NCBI GenBank assembly: GCA_019096065.1
Contig: JAGUCH010000004.1
Span: 7,502,001 to 7,566,000 of the forward strand
Length of the DNA stretch: 64,000 bases
Source: Paracyclopina nana
Lineage: Eukaryota; Arthropoda; Copepoda; Cyclopoida; Cyclopettidae
Direction: 5' to 3'
Below, piece by piece: positions 1-9,888 of the stretch. A program made the translations under genes and the position numbers. Every line of letters starts with the position of its first letter. Within the stretch, counting starts at the first letter, position 1. The notes under the pieces were generated by a model. It was not told where the DNA came from. It worked only from the letters and a program-made list of their open reading frames with translations, and did no database searches.

Positions 1-913
1 AAAATTATCCATTGTGAAAAGGTGGGCATGAAAATCCTTACTTATATACAAATTCCGTACAATAGAGGGCTTTCTAATATTTTCCGATTATGACAAAAGC
101 GCCATCTATTTAAGATGCGCGCAAATACAAAAATGCGAGCGTACTACAAAACCTCGGAACTTTTCTTGTTAAAATCACGCAACTTTTCAGTGCAATGATG
201 TAACGGAACTTTTCTTTAATTTTCCGCAATAGTGCTGTAGTTGGAAAGTTTTGCTTTTTACCCACATTTTTTTTTGCGCAGCAAAGGCAAATTTTTTGCT
301 CCTCCCTAAATTGAGTTAAAACTTTGGCTCATTTTTCAGCCTAATTACTCCACTTTGTGCTATAAAGCAAATGGAAGAGAATGTGAGACTGTAGCTGCTT
401 TTACCTACAAAGTCGAGATGTAAAAAAGGCCGAGTTTTCCTTGTTTACAAGAGAAGAAGAAACACTCGCGCCACAGTGGGCATTTTTGTGCCTTGGAACG
501 CGCATTAAAAGTCATCATGCAAAAATTAGTTACGCATCATTAATTTTGTAAGATTACTTCTTGCTAATCATTTCCTCAAGCCCAAAATTGAATAAATGAA
601 TTAAAGTTTACATTTTCATTGATGAGCCCGAAAACTCAAAAATTATACACTTTTAAGTTATTTTTTGTTGAATTTTTGTTATCCAAAATATTGCTTGGTG
701 AATTCTGGCCAAAATTCAATTTTTAATGAATTTTAATTTTATTATGGAAACATAAAGTTCTTTAAACGTAATTTCTTTCTTGAAAATGTATTCCGAAAGC
801 CATTTGTACTTGTCTTTACTTAAAAATGAGCTCACAATGAGTTGCATCTCATGCGCGCGTCCAAAAGGCCTGATAAGCCACTGTGTCACGTTTTCTTGGA
901 TGAAGCTTTTATA

Positions 914-1299
914 CCGTCTGACCGTTCAAAATTGGACGGTGCGGGAATCAAAAGTTTGTGTTATGAATTCATGAATTTTGTGGCTTAATGGGTATCGTTG
1001 GAAAGCTTGAACCTTTAGACATCTTTTTTGTTTTCTGACAAAATGAAAAATATTATAGTGAATTCCCGTGACATCAAAAATAAATGACTCACCAGTTTTT
1101 CGTGACAATTTTCTGGATTACCTTGGGAAAATTGAATTTTCCCGGTTTTTTCCTCCTTAAATTGATTTTTTCTACTTATACAAAAAAGATAGAAAAAGGC
1201 TCAATCTTTCCAACACTATCATTTAAAAGTCTTGTATTTCTTGAATATGTGACAAAAAGTTAAGATTCCGGTACCGTCCAATTTTGAACGGTCAGACTG
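914..1299. mobile_element. Short TIR element (MITE), TA-flanked
   Basis: The ends are inverted repeats of about 38 bp: 914-952 reads CCGTCTGACCGTTCAAAATT at its start, and 1262-1299 is its near-exact reverse complement. The element is flanked by TA on both sides (912-913 and 1300-1301), as expected for Tc1/mariner-type insertion. The 386-bp body has no meaningful reading frame, so it is a non-autonomous element. The superfamily is inferred from the TA flanks only. Confidence 0.75.
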
Positions 1300-4200
1300 T
1301 ATATGTAGCAAAGTTGGTAAATTACTAAGCATGCACATGGCACAGACACACACACAAGCACAAAAGAGACATATAAAGCTGGGCTAGCATATTCCCCATA
1401 TGACAAGGGATGCTAAGTTGCAACTTGTGAATTGTAGTACTATAGAATAAAGTATTTCCTTGTAGACATATGCTTTGGTGGTGGGAAATTGTGGGCATTC
1501 AATTAAGATCCTGCTACTGTAATACAAATACACATAAATAATTCCCATCCGTCGTCCTTTCTTGCCTATAAACCATTTCCAGGCACGATTTATGGGATAC
1601 AGCACACAATACTGTATTTGTGTAGGCAAATTCACTGTGATTCACCATATTCGGGGAAAATGTATTTGGAAGTGTGTATTATCATCCACCACACTCACAC
1701 AAAAGAGTCTGAAAATCCCCTATAATGGAAATTGAGTAGGCTTACGCAAAATGTATCCAGCTGTATCCGGTCCAAATTAGATTTCAATAGCATTCAAAAT
1801 GGGAAAATGTTAATGGCTGCAAGAGGATTTGGAAATTGGCAAACCAGAGCTACATTTGGCAAGGACTAACAAAAACTAAGTTAAAAAGGCAGTATTTTAA
1901 ATCTATATAAATGAAGTATACATACAGTTCTCTATGTACTAAGATGTATTCAGGCTCCCAAAAAAGTTTGAAGGACATCCCATTCCATTTGTCATGCAGT
2001 TGTATGTACAAAAAGCACTGAATGTATTTGGTCGTATTTGGATGTATCCTCAAATGAAAGTGATTTTTGAGCCTAAAAAACCTAAGTTGGCCAAAAGTTG
2101 CATTCAAATATTTAGTATTCATGTCCGAAAAAATGTAGCTGAAATACAGCTATGTATTCGGATACAAATCCACTTTTAATTAGACACCTTCACTTAATTA
2201 CTCGCATAAATTAGCAGCTAGAATGCAACATTCTAAATGATTACAGCAGCAGGCAAAAATATCACAACTGGAAAAATGTACTATCTACTGAAAATACTAG
2301 CTTACTCTTTGTATCTCAATACATTGTAAAACTTGAGCTGATTCAGCTCAACACACATGTACATACTAGATGTGAATCATATGGTGAAATCATATCTCTC
2401 CTTGGGCTGTCATTAGGTTTTTCCCCTTCTTTTTCTCAGGGAAGAAAGCAAAGTAGGAGCAGCTCCAGTGTAAGCAAGCAAGCAGCACCTGCTGTTTTTT
2501 CCTCAACGAGCAACCAAAAACCTTTTTGCTCTCCCCGGTCTCCCAGATTTGGTCCCCGGACAATTGTCCCAAAAGAAGCATGGAAGAAGTAGACTAGCTT
2601 TCCATTTCACAAATAGAGTCCTGCAAATGCAACAGATCATGATAAATTGTATCAATGCAATTGACTGCATTATCTATTTAATCTTGGCAAATAATTTAGT
2701 TTACTACTAATTAACTAGATGGCGCCAATGTTTAAAGAGCAGAACTACCAGAAGTGGCTTTTTTTCAATGTTTGTAATCTTTTGCTTTTTTTCTGGGTGA
2801 ATGGCCTTTATTATTGGGTAAAATATGAAAATTTTGCTAAATCAAATTACTGCTCCCTCCAGCGGACTTTATAAGCGAAAGCTGGGAGATTTTTAAATAT
2901 GAGCACAAAATTCTACTGGTGCTTTTTAAAGCAATTTTGGAATTTTGTAAGATACTACTAAAATTATTCAGATGTTTGTGAAATTGCTTTTTAGGAACCA
3001 CATTTCCCAATCGGAAGAATTTTAGCTTAAAAAAAGCTTGAGAAATGGGAACATGCAACAAACAAAGGCATGTGTATTTCTATTGTATTGGTACAATTTA
3101 AAGTAGCTTACATTTATGATACAATTGCAACTGCGTGGCATATTTTACAGTGCACTTTTCCACATGGATCCCGTTCAAGAGGTGAATTAGCCCACCATGC
3201 CTAAAGTATAGTAGCATAATACAGCTTTAAATGGGTCCCATGGGACTTCAGCTTTGCTGTATTGCGCCGAATTGGAAAACCATTATCTTAAGAAAGTGAA
3301 TATGCTAAAGGCCAATTATTGGAGAATTTGGGCTGTTCTGCGAAAAAAAGCTTCCAAAGTCATTCTGAAACTACACTGCACACATTTAATTGTCATTCTC
3401 GCCGCCAGGCGATCGAGTGGCGCTAGCGTCTATCAAAAGTGTTACCAGCCCGTAAAGTTTCCCTTTGCTTACATTTTGGCATTTTTTCAAATCAAATGGC
3501 CCAAAAATGTCCAGATATTCCCAAATCAACTAACATGTCTGAAAAACATCCACTTAATTATAAAAAAGTGCTTAAAAATACAAGAATACTCAAAAGGGCC
3601 CGAGAGCCTGGTACATACTGTATGTATTTGGCAGTAAGGAGCCCGGATCTTTGGAAGGTTGTGGCCTTTACTCCTATAAAGGCGCGTTCTTCGCAGCTTC
3701 TACAGTAGAATAAGAGGAGAAGGATGCTCCTCTCTGGCTCAGTCATGTTCCACCACTAGTCCACCAAATAAGTCTGAAGCTTTCACACGTGTGTCCAAGA
3801 AGAGTATTTTGCATTGTTTGCGGCCCCTGTGATCATAGCTGAATTTTGCAAGGCCATAAAGGCAAAATGGCGTTCGCGGCCGCGCGTATGATTATGCCCA
3901 AGGAAAAGGTAGCACGCAAGCCTTCCACTGAGTTCCAATCGTCTGCCAATAAAAAGGTACCTAGAAAAAAACAAAGCCATTCAAATATGGCAAACTAAAA
4001 TAAAGCAATTAAGGCAGTGAAAAAAAGTTAGGCCAGACTTTTTCATTTCACTTATATACAGTAGTGTACTTACATATGTTAGTAGTTGTTGTCCCCTCCT
4101 TTGTATAAGTAGTTTATCATATCATCGTAATTCATTATGCATGGCTGTGTGTGTGAGTGTGTGTGTATTGTGAGAGCTTCCATAGAGCTCGCATATTGTT

Positions 4201-4580
4201 TGTGACATCCTATTACTATTACTAGAATAATAATAATAATGGCCTGCTGAGAATTCTGTTAATTAACTCCATTCCCCGCCCACTGGGATTCATCATTGTC
4301 ATTAATGCCATAACAATTTGACCTCAAACAGGGACATGATAATATTCTCTTTGAAGGCCTCCCCCAAAATCTGAGATGCTCATAGGGAAAGAATAGTACC
4401 TATGATGATGTCCCTTTTACTGGTTTTGAAAAGGCCTGTTCATCACTCTTCTTCATCCTCCTCACAAATCTGGGAAGGAGGAAGATATCCACATTTGCAT
4501 TTGTGCTCCTGCTTCTTCTCCTATATGTATATGTATACCAGCAAAAAATGCTATCTAAAGTTTGGTTAGGAACCTATTTG

Positions 4581-4670
4581 TCCGCCAGGTGGCGCTGCCT
4601 GCTTTAGCTGCAGCTGCCGGGCCGGCCCGCCGCCGTGCAGCCAGCAAGGATGAGCACTAGCGCCACCTAT
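4581..4670. repeat. GC-rich cassette copy 1 with convergent CTCF-like motifs
   Basis: This GC-rich block is unlike its A/T-rich surroundings. It starts with CCGCCAGGTGGCGCTGCC (4582-4599) and ends with TAGCGCCACCTA (4658-4669), the same core on the other strand. A second copy at 5691-5781 shares the two end motifs and the inner CCGCCGTGCAGCCAGC. The core resembles the CTCF consensus of animals; binding is inferred. Confidence 0.6.
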
Positions 4671-5577
4671 GCCAATTTTTTTAATTAAAGCTAAAAAATG
4701 GCCCTAATTTTCAAATATCGCCCAGGCAAGTTTGGCAAAGTTTCTTGGCTGTTGCTTCAGGCTTTATGTCATGGTACACTTTAGTTGGCTTTCTAAAGTA
4801 TGTCTTTGAGACATTGAGATGCCAAAGCATCAGTTTTCTGCATTTTGATACCAGTCACGTGAGATGCACACATAAAGAAGCTCCTATAAAGAATGATTTA
4901 TGGGGTGCTGTTTGCCATTTTGAAAAAAAGCTTCTCCTTAGGAGTCTGGGGAATTAGAAAGCTGCGTCCTGCACAATATCTTAATTTGCAGAAGAATTGA
5001 AATTCTTTATGAAAAAATAGAGAAGAAAGCCCCAATCGACATTAATTCGGTTCACGCACTCATCTCTGATGGCCCCAAACCCTCACGTAGTCTTACATGA
5101 GGAGCTGCTGCCTTTTTAACTTCTCCTTGTTGAACTTTCTTGCCATTTTCCCTGGGAAAGTCAATCACTTTCGTTGTACTAGAGTAAGGGCATTTCCTAG
5201 TGAATACAATATCCAAGCTTAGAGAGGGATATGTCAACACTGATTTAAGCAAACACTTTGGTGGTCAATCACTCAAAATCAGACAGTGCATAATCTGCTA
5301 GAGTGCTTTTTTTCAGTTATGCCACTGCTACTTCTATGGCATAAAGGAACTAATGCCATTTTTCTGGAGAAAAATAATGGCCAGTTTTCCTAAGTAAAAA
5401 TGTACCAGGCTTGAGATTTCATTTTCTGATATGTATTGGAACTTGTGCCTCTGGGGGACTTTTAGCACTGAAAAAAAGTGGGCCAAAATGGAGTAAAAAA
5501 TGGGCATGACAATCAAAAGTACTAAGGAGTGTACAAAAAAAAACACACTGTACTGTTGTCTTTCCACCCTTTTATAG

Positions 5578-7385
5578 TCGAACCTTAGACCGTCAAGATC
5601 GCCGAGCCTCGTGTCCTCAACAAAGTCCGGACTAAGTACCGACTCTTACAAGGTAATCATTAAAGCAAGCAACAAGTTAGGGACACTAGTGTCCGCCAGG
5701 AGGCGCTGCTTGGCTTTACTGCACCGGCCGAGCCAGCCCACCGCCGTGCAGCCAGCTGGGAAAGATACTAGCGCCACCTGGAGGCACAAAAAGCTCTTCT
5801 TTTGTAAATAAGCTTAAATTAAGGTTATCAGTCTACTTATTTGAGGAACTGAATCAGGCTATACATAAGTTAATGTGCATGCTGCATGATTACTTGTTGT
5901 ACTATATGGGACATAGAATTTTACATAGGGAATGGATGGTGGTGAAAAAAAAAGAGAGTAAATGTCTCTTTTTTGCAGAATAAGCCTCCGGGAATCCCAA
6001 GGTCGGCCTCCGGAAGACCTTTGGGCAAACCACCCATCTCAAGAGGACATGTTAAACACTTCAAAAAGAAGGGCAAGAAAGGGGGTAAAGCTGATCTCCA
6101 ATATGATCTGATTGTCAACATTGACCTAGTGAGTTTCACCTTGTATAGCTATGTTCTAAGATGGAAAATACTCACATTTTTCTACATTGAAGGATGAATG
6201 GCAGCTCACGGACGAGCAAGTGGCCGAATATAAGGAGGTCTTCATGCTTTTTGACAAAGATGAAGATGGCGTGCTGACCTTCCCAGAGTTGAACGTGGTC
6301 ATGAAGAGCCTGGGACAACGGCCAAGCGGTCCGAATACATAATTTGATGCATTTTTGTCCAGTCCTGATCGTTTGTAATGCTCTTGTTTGCATTGCAGAG
6401 AAAGAGCTGCTCCAAATGGTGCGCGAGGTGAGCGAGGATCGCATTTATGACACCATTGAGTTCAACGAGTTCCTCCAAATGATGTCCAAACAGCAGAAAA
6501 ACTACACTCAGGACTCCCTAAAAGATGCATTCAGGTAATGAAAGAGTACCAATGCGCGAGAATACTTGAATTCACTTTCTTTTGGGGGCAGAATCTTTGA
6601 TAAAGATGATGACGGGCTCATTTCCGTGGAAGAGCTGCGTCACATCATGCTCAGTCTTGGCGAAAAAATGACCGAAAAAGAGCTTGATGAAATGATCACA
6701 GAGGCCAATTGTGATCAGGACGGACATATCGACTATGAAGGTAAATCCAAATAAGAAACTTTCGTCACTTTTTTGTATTTTTTGCCGAGCTGGGTCACTC
6801 TCGCTCAGCTCTAGTTTGAAAGCTGAAACTAGAAAGCGCCCTCTGCAATTTGACGAGATATTTGAAAGTGTAAACAATGCAAGAAATTCTAGAGGGCGCT
6901 AAGCAAAATTGTGTCATCTCAGCAGTGACCCAACACGACACATTGTTCACACCGTATGATAAAAATGTCAATATGTCGCAGAGTTTGTCCTCGTTCTTTG
7001 CAACGATGGCAAGAAATCTGGTGCCAGAAGGAAAAATCGCAAAAACAAGAAAAGGCCCACATCAGCAACTCCTTCTTCAGTGGCGGTCAACTCCACAACT
7101 GCCAAGGCTGCTGTGGCCTTGGCCACAACTTCGAGGCCCATAGTAAATACACATATACATGCCAATATGCCCATTATGTCTGAGACAAACTCCATTTTTT
7201 CACAGATGACCTCCAGCACTAGTTGCAATGGCAACTTGATGATGGCTGAGGCTGCCAAATCATCCAAATCCTCAACCATGGTCAGCATTCACGCAGCGGC
7301 AACGGCGGACAATAAGAATAATAATAATGGCGTAACTACCAACGCCTCAAATAGCCATAAGAAAATCAATATAGTTCTAAAGTGA
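5578..7385 (+). CDS. Calmodulin-like EF-hand protein with long basic N- and C-terminal tails (5' partial)
   Basis: The visible exons are 5578-5652, 5979-6128, 6193-6328, 6399-6534, 6592-6740 and 6982-7385; they join in phase and give 349 residues without the start. After an Arg/Ser/Pro- and Lys-rich leader come four EF-hand units. Loop 1 ([12 protein letters not shown]) and loop 3 ([12 protein letters not shown]) are canonical. Loop 2 ([12 protein letters not shown]) is degenerate, and loop 4 starts with Asn ([12 protein letters not shown]). The last exon finishes EF4 and then adds about 125 residues: a Lys/Arg-rich stretch followed by a Ser/Thr/Ala/Asn-rich tail. Calmodulin itself is about 149 residues, so this is a calmodulin-related sensor and not calmodulin. 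The donor after 6328 (GTCCGA) is weak, but the phase and EF-hand alignment support it. Role unknown; presumably Ca2+-dependent target binding. First exon not found. Confidence 0.85.
5691..5781. repeat. GC-rich cassette copy 2 with convergent CTCF-like motifs
   Basis: This is the second copy of the 4581-4670 cassette, with CCGCCAGGAGGCGCTGC at 5693-5709 and TAGCGCCACCTGG at 5769-5781. It lies in the first visible intron of the calmodulin-like gene. Both copies keep the end motifs while the middle has diverged, which would fit selection on the ends or simply a terminal-inverted-repeat element. Confidence 0.6.
6835..6900. repeat. Short inverted repeat in intron
   Basis: AGCGCCCTCT (6835-6844) and AGAGGGCGCT (6891-6900) are perfect inverted copies 46 bp apart, in the last intron of the calmodulin-like gene. 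It may be a minimal MITE or a pair of divergent CTCF-like sites. Confidence 0.5.
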
Positions 7386-8125
7386 TGATATATGAAAGTA
7401 TATTCATAACCACAAAGCATAGAATAATATATTTGAGCGTTTTGTCATAACCACGTTCTATTGCTGTTATATATTCCTTTTTAGCAGGAATAATGTCATT
7501 TTGAAGAAGTTTTGCAGCAGCATTTGCATATGAGCAGAAAAGTTGAATACCATTTCCAGGTTCCAGCTTTCCCTCCTTTAGTTCCCAAATGATTCTCATC
7601 AAATGTCTTGAAATTAGTTTATCTTTTATTCGTTTTGGATAACTTTTCTGCTATGTAGCAGTAGAAGAAAAGTTTGCCAGCTCTTTTTCCCCTCTCTTTT
7701 GGAGCATCTTGATGGAAACAATGGATAAGCATTAAACTGCTTGACTGCCTCAACAATTCCATCTTCATTACAGGTTATTTGTTGTTGCAGCAGCATATAG
7801 TATACCCGTTTTGTATGGCTCATGAAACGTGCTCTAATCGATTATGTACGTTATATGGCACCATAAAAAGTTCTGCCTCTTTCCTAAGGAGGTATGAACC
7901 CCGATGCTTTCTCACAAAAGTATTTTATTTCTTTGCTAACAAAAAAGCAAGGTTTATGGGCTTTTTTCACAACAGGAAATGAAGCCCACCACCTTCTGAC
8001 CAAGCCATTTGCCCCCTGCTCAGAGGTAGACAAGAAAATGATAAATTATCATTTGGAGTGAAGCGGAGCAAAAATGCACATTCTTTTTTATTAGCACAAT
8101 TCTACATATAGTATACAGTATAATA
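7386..8125. other. Intergenic, tail-to-tail
   Basis: This lies between the 3' ends of the calmodulin-like gene and SARNP. I see no exon or clear repeat; it presumably holds both 3' UTRs. Confidence 0.4.
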
Positions 8126-9051
8126 TTAGTTGGCAGGGGTGATTCCGAACTTTTCTGCACGTTTCAGCAGCTTCTCATCTGTAACAACCTTGGGAGCCTT
8201 CAAGGTTTTATTGAGCTCGATGGTTGACAAGATCTCGCTTTTCTTCGCCTTCTTCGTCTCGGGCTGCACCTCACCGAATCGTTCTTGACGCTTTCGAATT
8301 TTCTCATCCATCTCAGCCTTTTTGATGACAGTCGAAGAAGACTGGCCGAAACGCTCAGCCCGTTTCTTCAGCGTCTCCAGATCCACACTGGGAGCACCTC
8401 CAATCTTCTCAGCGCTGCTGTTGTTAGCTTTGAGGCCAAACCGTTCAGCTCGTGATTGTTTCTTTGTTTCGGATGCGACGTCAAGGGTGGCTCCAAATCG
8501 AGCTGCTCGCGCTGCGGCTCGTTCGGCATCAGTCATCTTGGGGGCTGTTGTGACGGAACCTTCAGATACTGCTGCTTCAGCCTTGCTTCCATCACTGAAA
8601 ATTAATTTATATTGTTGACATGCCTTGAAAACTGACAGTAGGAAATCTTACGCCGTGGCAGCAGGCTTGTCAACCGCGGTCACTCTGTTGATGGCCACTT
8701 TCTTGGCTGCTGCAGGTGCAGGTGCGGTAACCTCCTTCTTCTTGGGCGGCTCAGCGACAGCTTCAACGTCATCGTCGTCATCATCGCCGAGGAGCTCATT
8801 GGCGTCCTCGAGAAGGTCGTTGTCATTGTTGGGGTCGGTTTCTTCGGTTTCTGTCGCCAGGGCCAGCTGGAGCCTGTCAATTAGATCCTGTTTCACGCCT
8901 GTTGTCGTCAAGCCTTTGGCTTTCAATGCCTTCCTCAACTCGGCGACGGTCATCTACGGGCAAAAATTATACATCAATCCAGTCTAAGGCCCTAGCGAAA
9001 ATTATGCTGTCTCACCGAAGCCAAGTCAGTATCAGCTGAAATTTCGGCCAT
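8126..9051 (-). CDS. SARNP: SAP domain-containing ribonucleoprotein (Tho1/SARNP/CIP29)
   Basis: There are three exons: 9016-9051 (MAEISADTDLAS), 8652-8953 and 8126-8594, all with GT-AG borders in phase, giving 268 residues. Residues about 12-45 form the SAP helix-turn-helix (TVAELRKALKAKGL followed by KQDLIDRL), a nucleic-acid-binding module. An Asp/Glu-rich linker follows. The C-terminal half carries four spaced R-x-x-R/K-FG-type repeats (RAARFG, RAERFG, RQERFG, KRAEKFG). This layout is typical of SARNP/Tho1, a nuclear mRNA export factor that works with the UAP56 helicase in the TREX complex. Human SARNP is 210 residues; this one is longer mainly in the linker. It is divergent with the TDRKH gene, and the roughly 0.8-kb gap probably contains both promoters. 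Confidence 0.93.
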
Positions 9052-9789
9052 TTTTTTCTGTGATGTTTTTTCTGTGATGTTCCAGCAACTCGAGCTCTGT
9101 AATCTTGATGCGGAAGATTGATTTGTTATGTTTGTTATTTTGAACTCAGCTTGCTGAATGCCGATGGCTGATGCCGCTGAAGCTGCTGTCTGCCGGCGTG
9201 CTGGGTGGCTACTTTGGGCCGCGGAAGCAAAAATCTTTTTAAACTAACTTTTCTTTGATGTCTCAAAATTGATATCGATCAAAATTGGTTGACTTTACTC
9301 TTCTGTAATTAACGTCGCATGATTTGACGAGAAAATAATCGTGAGATCAATTTTAATTTTTTGTCCGCGAAATCGCTTGGCGAAATAGTTTTCAAGAGCA
9401 AAAGTCAAAGAGTTGAACTTTAAAAATTAAAGAATTCCTAACTTTTGCTTAGGAGCCTAAAAATTGTTTTTTAACGGTTAAAAGTGAGCGTGTTTTTCAA
9501 GAACTTTTTCATGGTCGTCTCGGAGTCAATTTTACTGCACGAAAACGAGCCGGCTTTACTGGCCACAAAACTCAGCTCAGCCGCTGATTTTTGGCGTTTG
9601 CGCCGACTATTTGACTCCCTCTGCAGTTAAACAATCTGGCGACGCGCGACAACGTGTCGATACATACACAAGTTTGCAGCAGCAAGTTTACTTCTGCTTT
9701 TTTCACATTTTCCACGTGGTGATCGTGTCAAGTGTGGCGGCCCAGACCCAAAGCGTGCTTTTCAAGTTCTTTTGCTCCGAACTTATCTG
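9052..9789. promoter_or_regulatory. Probable bidirectional promoter region (SARNP / TDRKH)
   Basis: This short non-coding gap separates two divergently oriented genes. It is richer in G+C and CG steps near 9160-9230 and 9540-9660 than most of the window. No specific element could be identified, so the promoter role is inferred from arrangement. Confidence 0.4.
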
Positions 9790-9888
9790 ATGCCTGCTAC
9801 GGTTGAGTCAGGTGAGTGTGCCACCTCGAAAGCACCCAAATCCAGCGTTTCACCCACCACCTTCTTTGTAGGCTTCTTCGTAATCTAA
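9790..9888 (+). promoter_or_regulatory. Upstream ORF whose stop overlaps the TDRKH start (TAATG)
   Basis: An ATG at 9790 runs across the 5'-UTR intron (9812-9871, GTGAGT...GTAG) and encodes 12 codons ending in TAA at 9886-9888. The last A of that stop is the A of the TDRKH ATG. Such an overlap could favour re-initiation. It depends on transcription starting upstream of 9790, which is inferred. Confidence 0.45.

Larger units (their letters stand above)
1..5577. other. Gene-poor 5' region
   Basis: I found no exon I can support here. The stretch holds a short TIR element (914-1299), CA/GT and TAA microsatellite tracts near 1346-1362 and 4147-4240, several AGRNGGCGCT motifs, and one copy of a roughly 90-bp GC-rich cassette (4581-4670). 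First exons of the calmodulin-like gene may lie in it, but none is recognisable. Confidence 0.5.
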
